DNA of 64,000 nucleotides from contig DBFCCI010000034.1 in NCBI GenBank assembly GCA_048380335.1, positions 1 to 64,000 of the forward strand, in the 5' to 3' direction. Positions 63,820 through 64,000 of the stretch are shown piece after piece. The notes below the pieces were generated by a model. The model ran no database searches, was not told the DNA's origin, and saw nothing but the letters and a program-made list of their open reading frames with translations. The first letter of the stretch is position 1, and each line of letters begins with the position of its first letter. This stretch comes from Lachnospira sp900551945. GTDB lineage: Bacteria; Bacillota; Clostridia; Lachnospirales; Lachnospiraceae. A program made the translations under genes and the position numbers.

Positions 63820-64000
63820 CCCTAAGCCGATAAATCAGCTTAGGGCGAATAAATATCCGTGTTACCACCTAAATTCAAAGAATAAATCTTTGCTCTTAAT
63901 ATTAGTACAGAAATCTCGATACTAATTCCCTTATAACGTAGGGACAATACGTTGACATCTAATAAAATTGATATGTGATTAATCAATACCAATTCGTTCA
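63820..64000 (-). promoter_or_regulatory. T-box leader of ilvBN, cut by the window edge
   Basis: On the minus strand AGGTGGTAACACGG (about 63857-63870) is the T-box sequence. It is followed by the terminator CCCTAAGC/GCTTAGGG (63820-63845) with a run of T. The bulge reads TGGT, matching an A discriminator base, as in tRNA-Leu, -Ile and -Val. ATTAGTA...TACTAAT upstream is a Stem III-like hairpin. Stem I and the specifier are at least partly outside the window, so the amino acid is not read. Confidence 0.85.

Overview
This window looks like a low-GC Gram-positive anaerobe, most likely a member of the Lachnospiraceae. The evidence is AT-rich DNA, two T-box leaders, an FMN riboswitch, an FliB-type flagellin methylase, a rhamnogalacturonan-acetylesterase-like SGNH hydrolase and family-typical riboflavin and queuosine operons. 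The genus cannot be fixed from sequence alone; a Lachnospira/Eubacterium eligens-like pectin user is a guess.

Layout. (1) 1-7.4 kb is a plasmid-type maintenance module: an array of perfect 13-bp palindromes, parA-parB, a Cys-rich winged-helix protein, an iteron array, an iteron-type initiator with its operator, and a tyrosine-recombinase-like protein that lacks key catalytic residues. (2) 7.6-9.0 kb is a T-box(Trp)-controlled trpD, visibly less AT-rich than its surroundings. (3) 9.1-38.7 kb is a very AT-rich phage-tail-like locus. It has lysozyme, receptor-binding and baseplate proteins, tail tip, Dit, a giant tape measure gene split by a group I intron, a holin and a tail tube protein. No terminase, portal, protease or capsid gene was found. 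Where head genes would normally lie there are a large unannotated structured RNA (about 31.4-32.2 kb), a small HU-like protein and a single-subunit RNA polymerase of the YonO/QDE-1 (RdRP-like, double-psi beta-barrel) type. A control region with two XRE regulators and a sigma-70-like/DUF262 fusion protein closes the locus. (4) 39-64 kb is ordinary chromosome: fliB, a B12-binding radical SAM protein, ybaK and ABC-F genes, an NSS-family transporter, ribDE-BA-H under an FMN riboswitch, an SGNH hydrolase, queDE-folE-queCF behind an attenuator-like leader, a MarR-controlled heterodimeric ABC exporter, and ilvBN behind a T-box.

Main candidate for something new: the 9.1-38.7 kb locus reads as a headless, F-type tailocin-like particle (or a remnant phage) with its own RNA polymerase, its own sigma-like regulator and a giant ornate RNA of the ROOL/GOLLD kind. 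The protein assignments rest on motifs read by eye. The RNA assignment rests on helices found by eye, including perfect 9- and 10-bp long-range pairings. Whether region 1 and region 3 are one element with trpD as cargo, or two elements flanking a chromosomal trpD, cannot be decided here because the left end lies outside the window.
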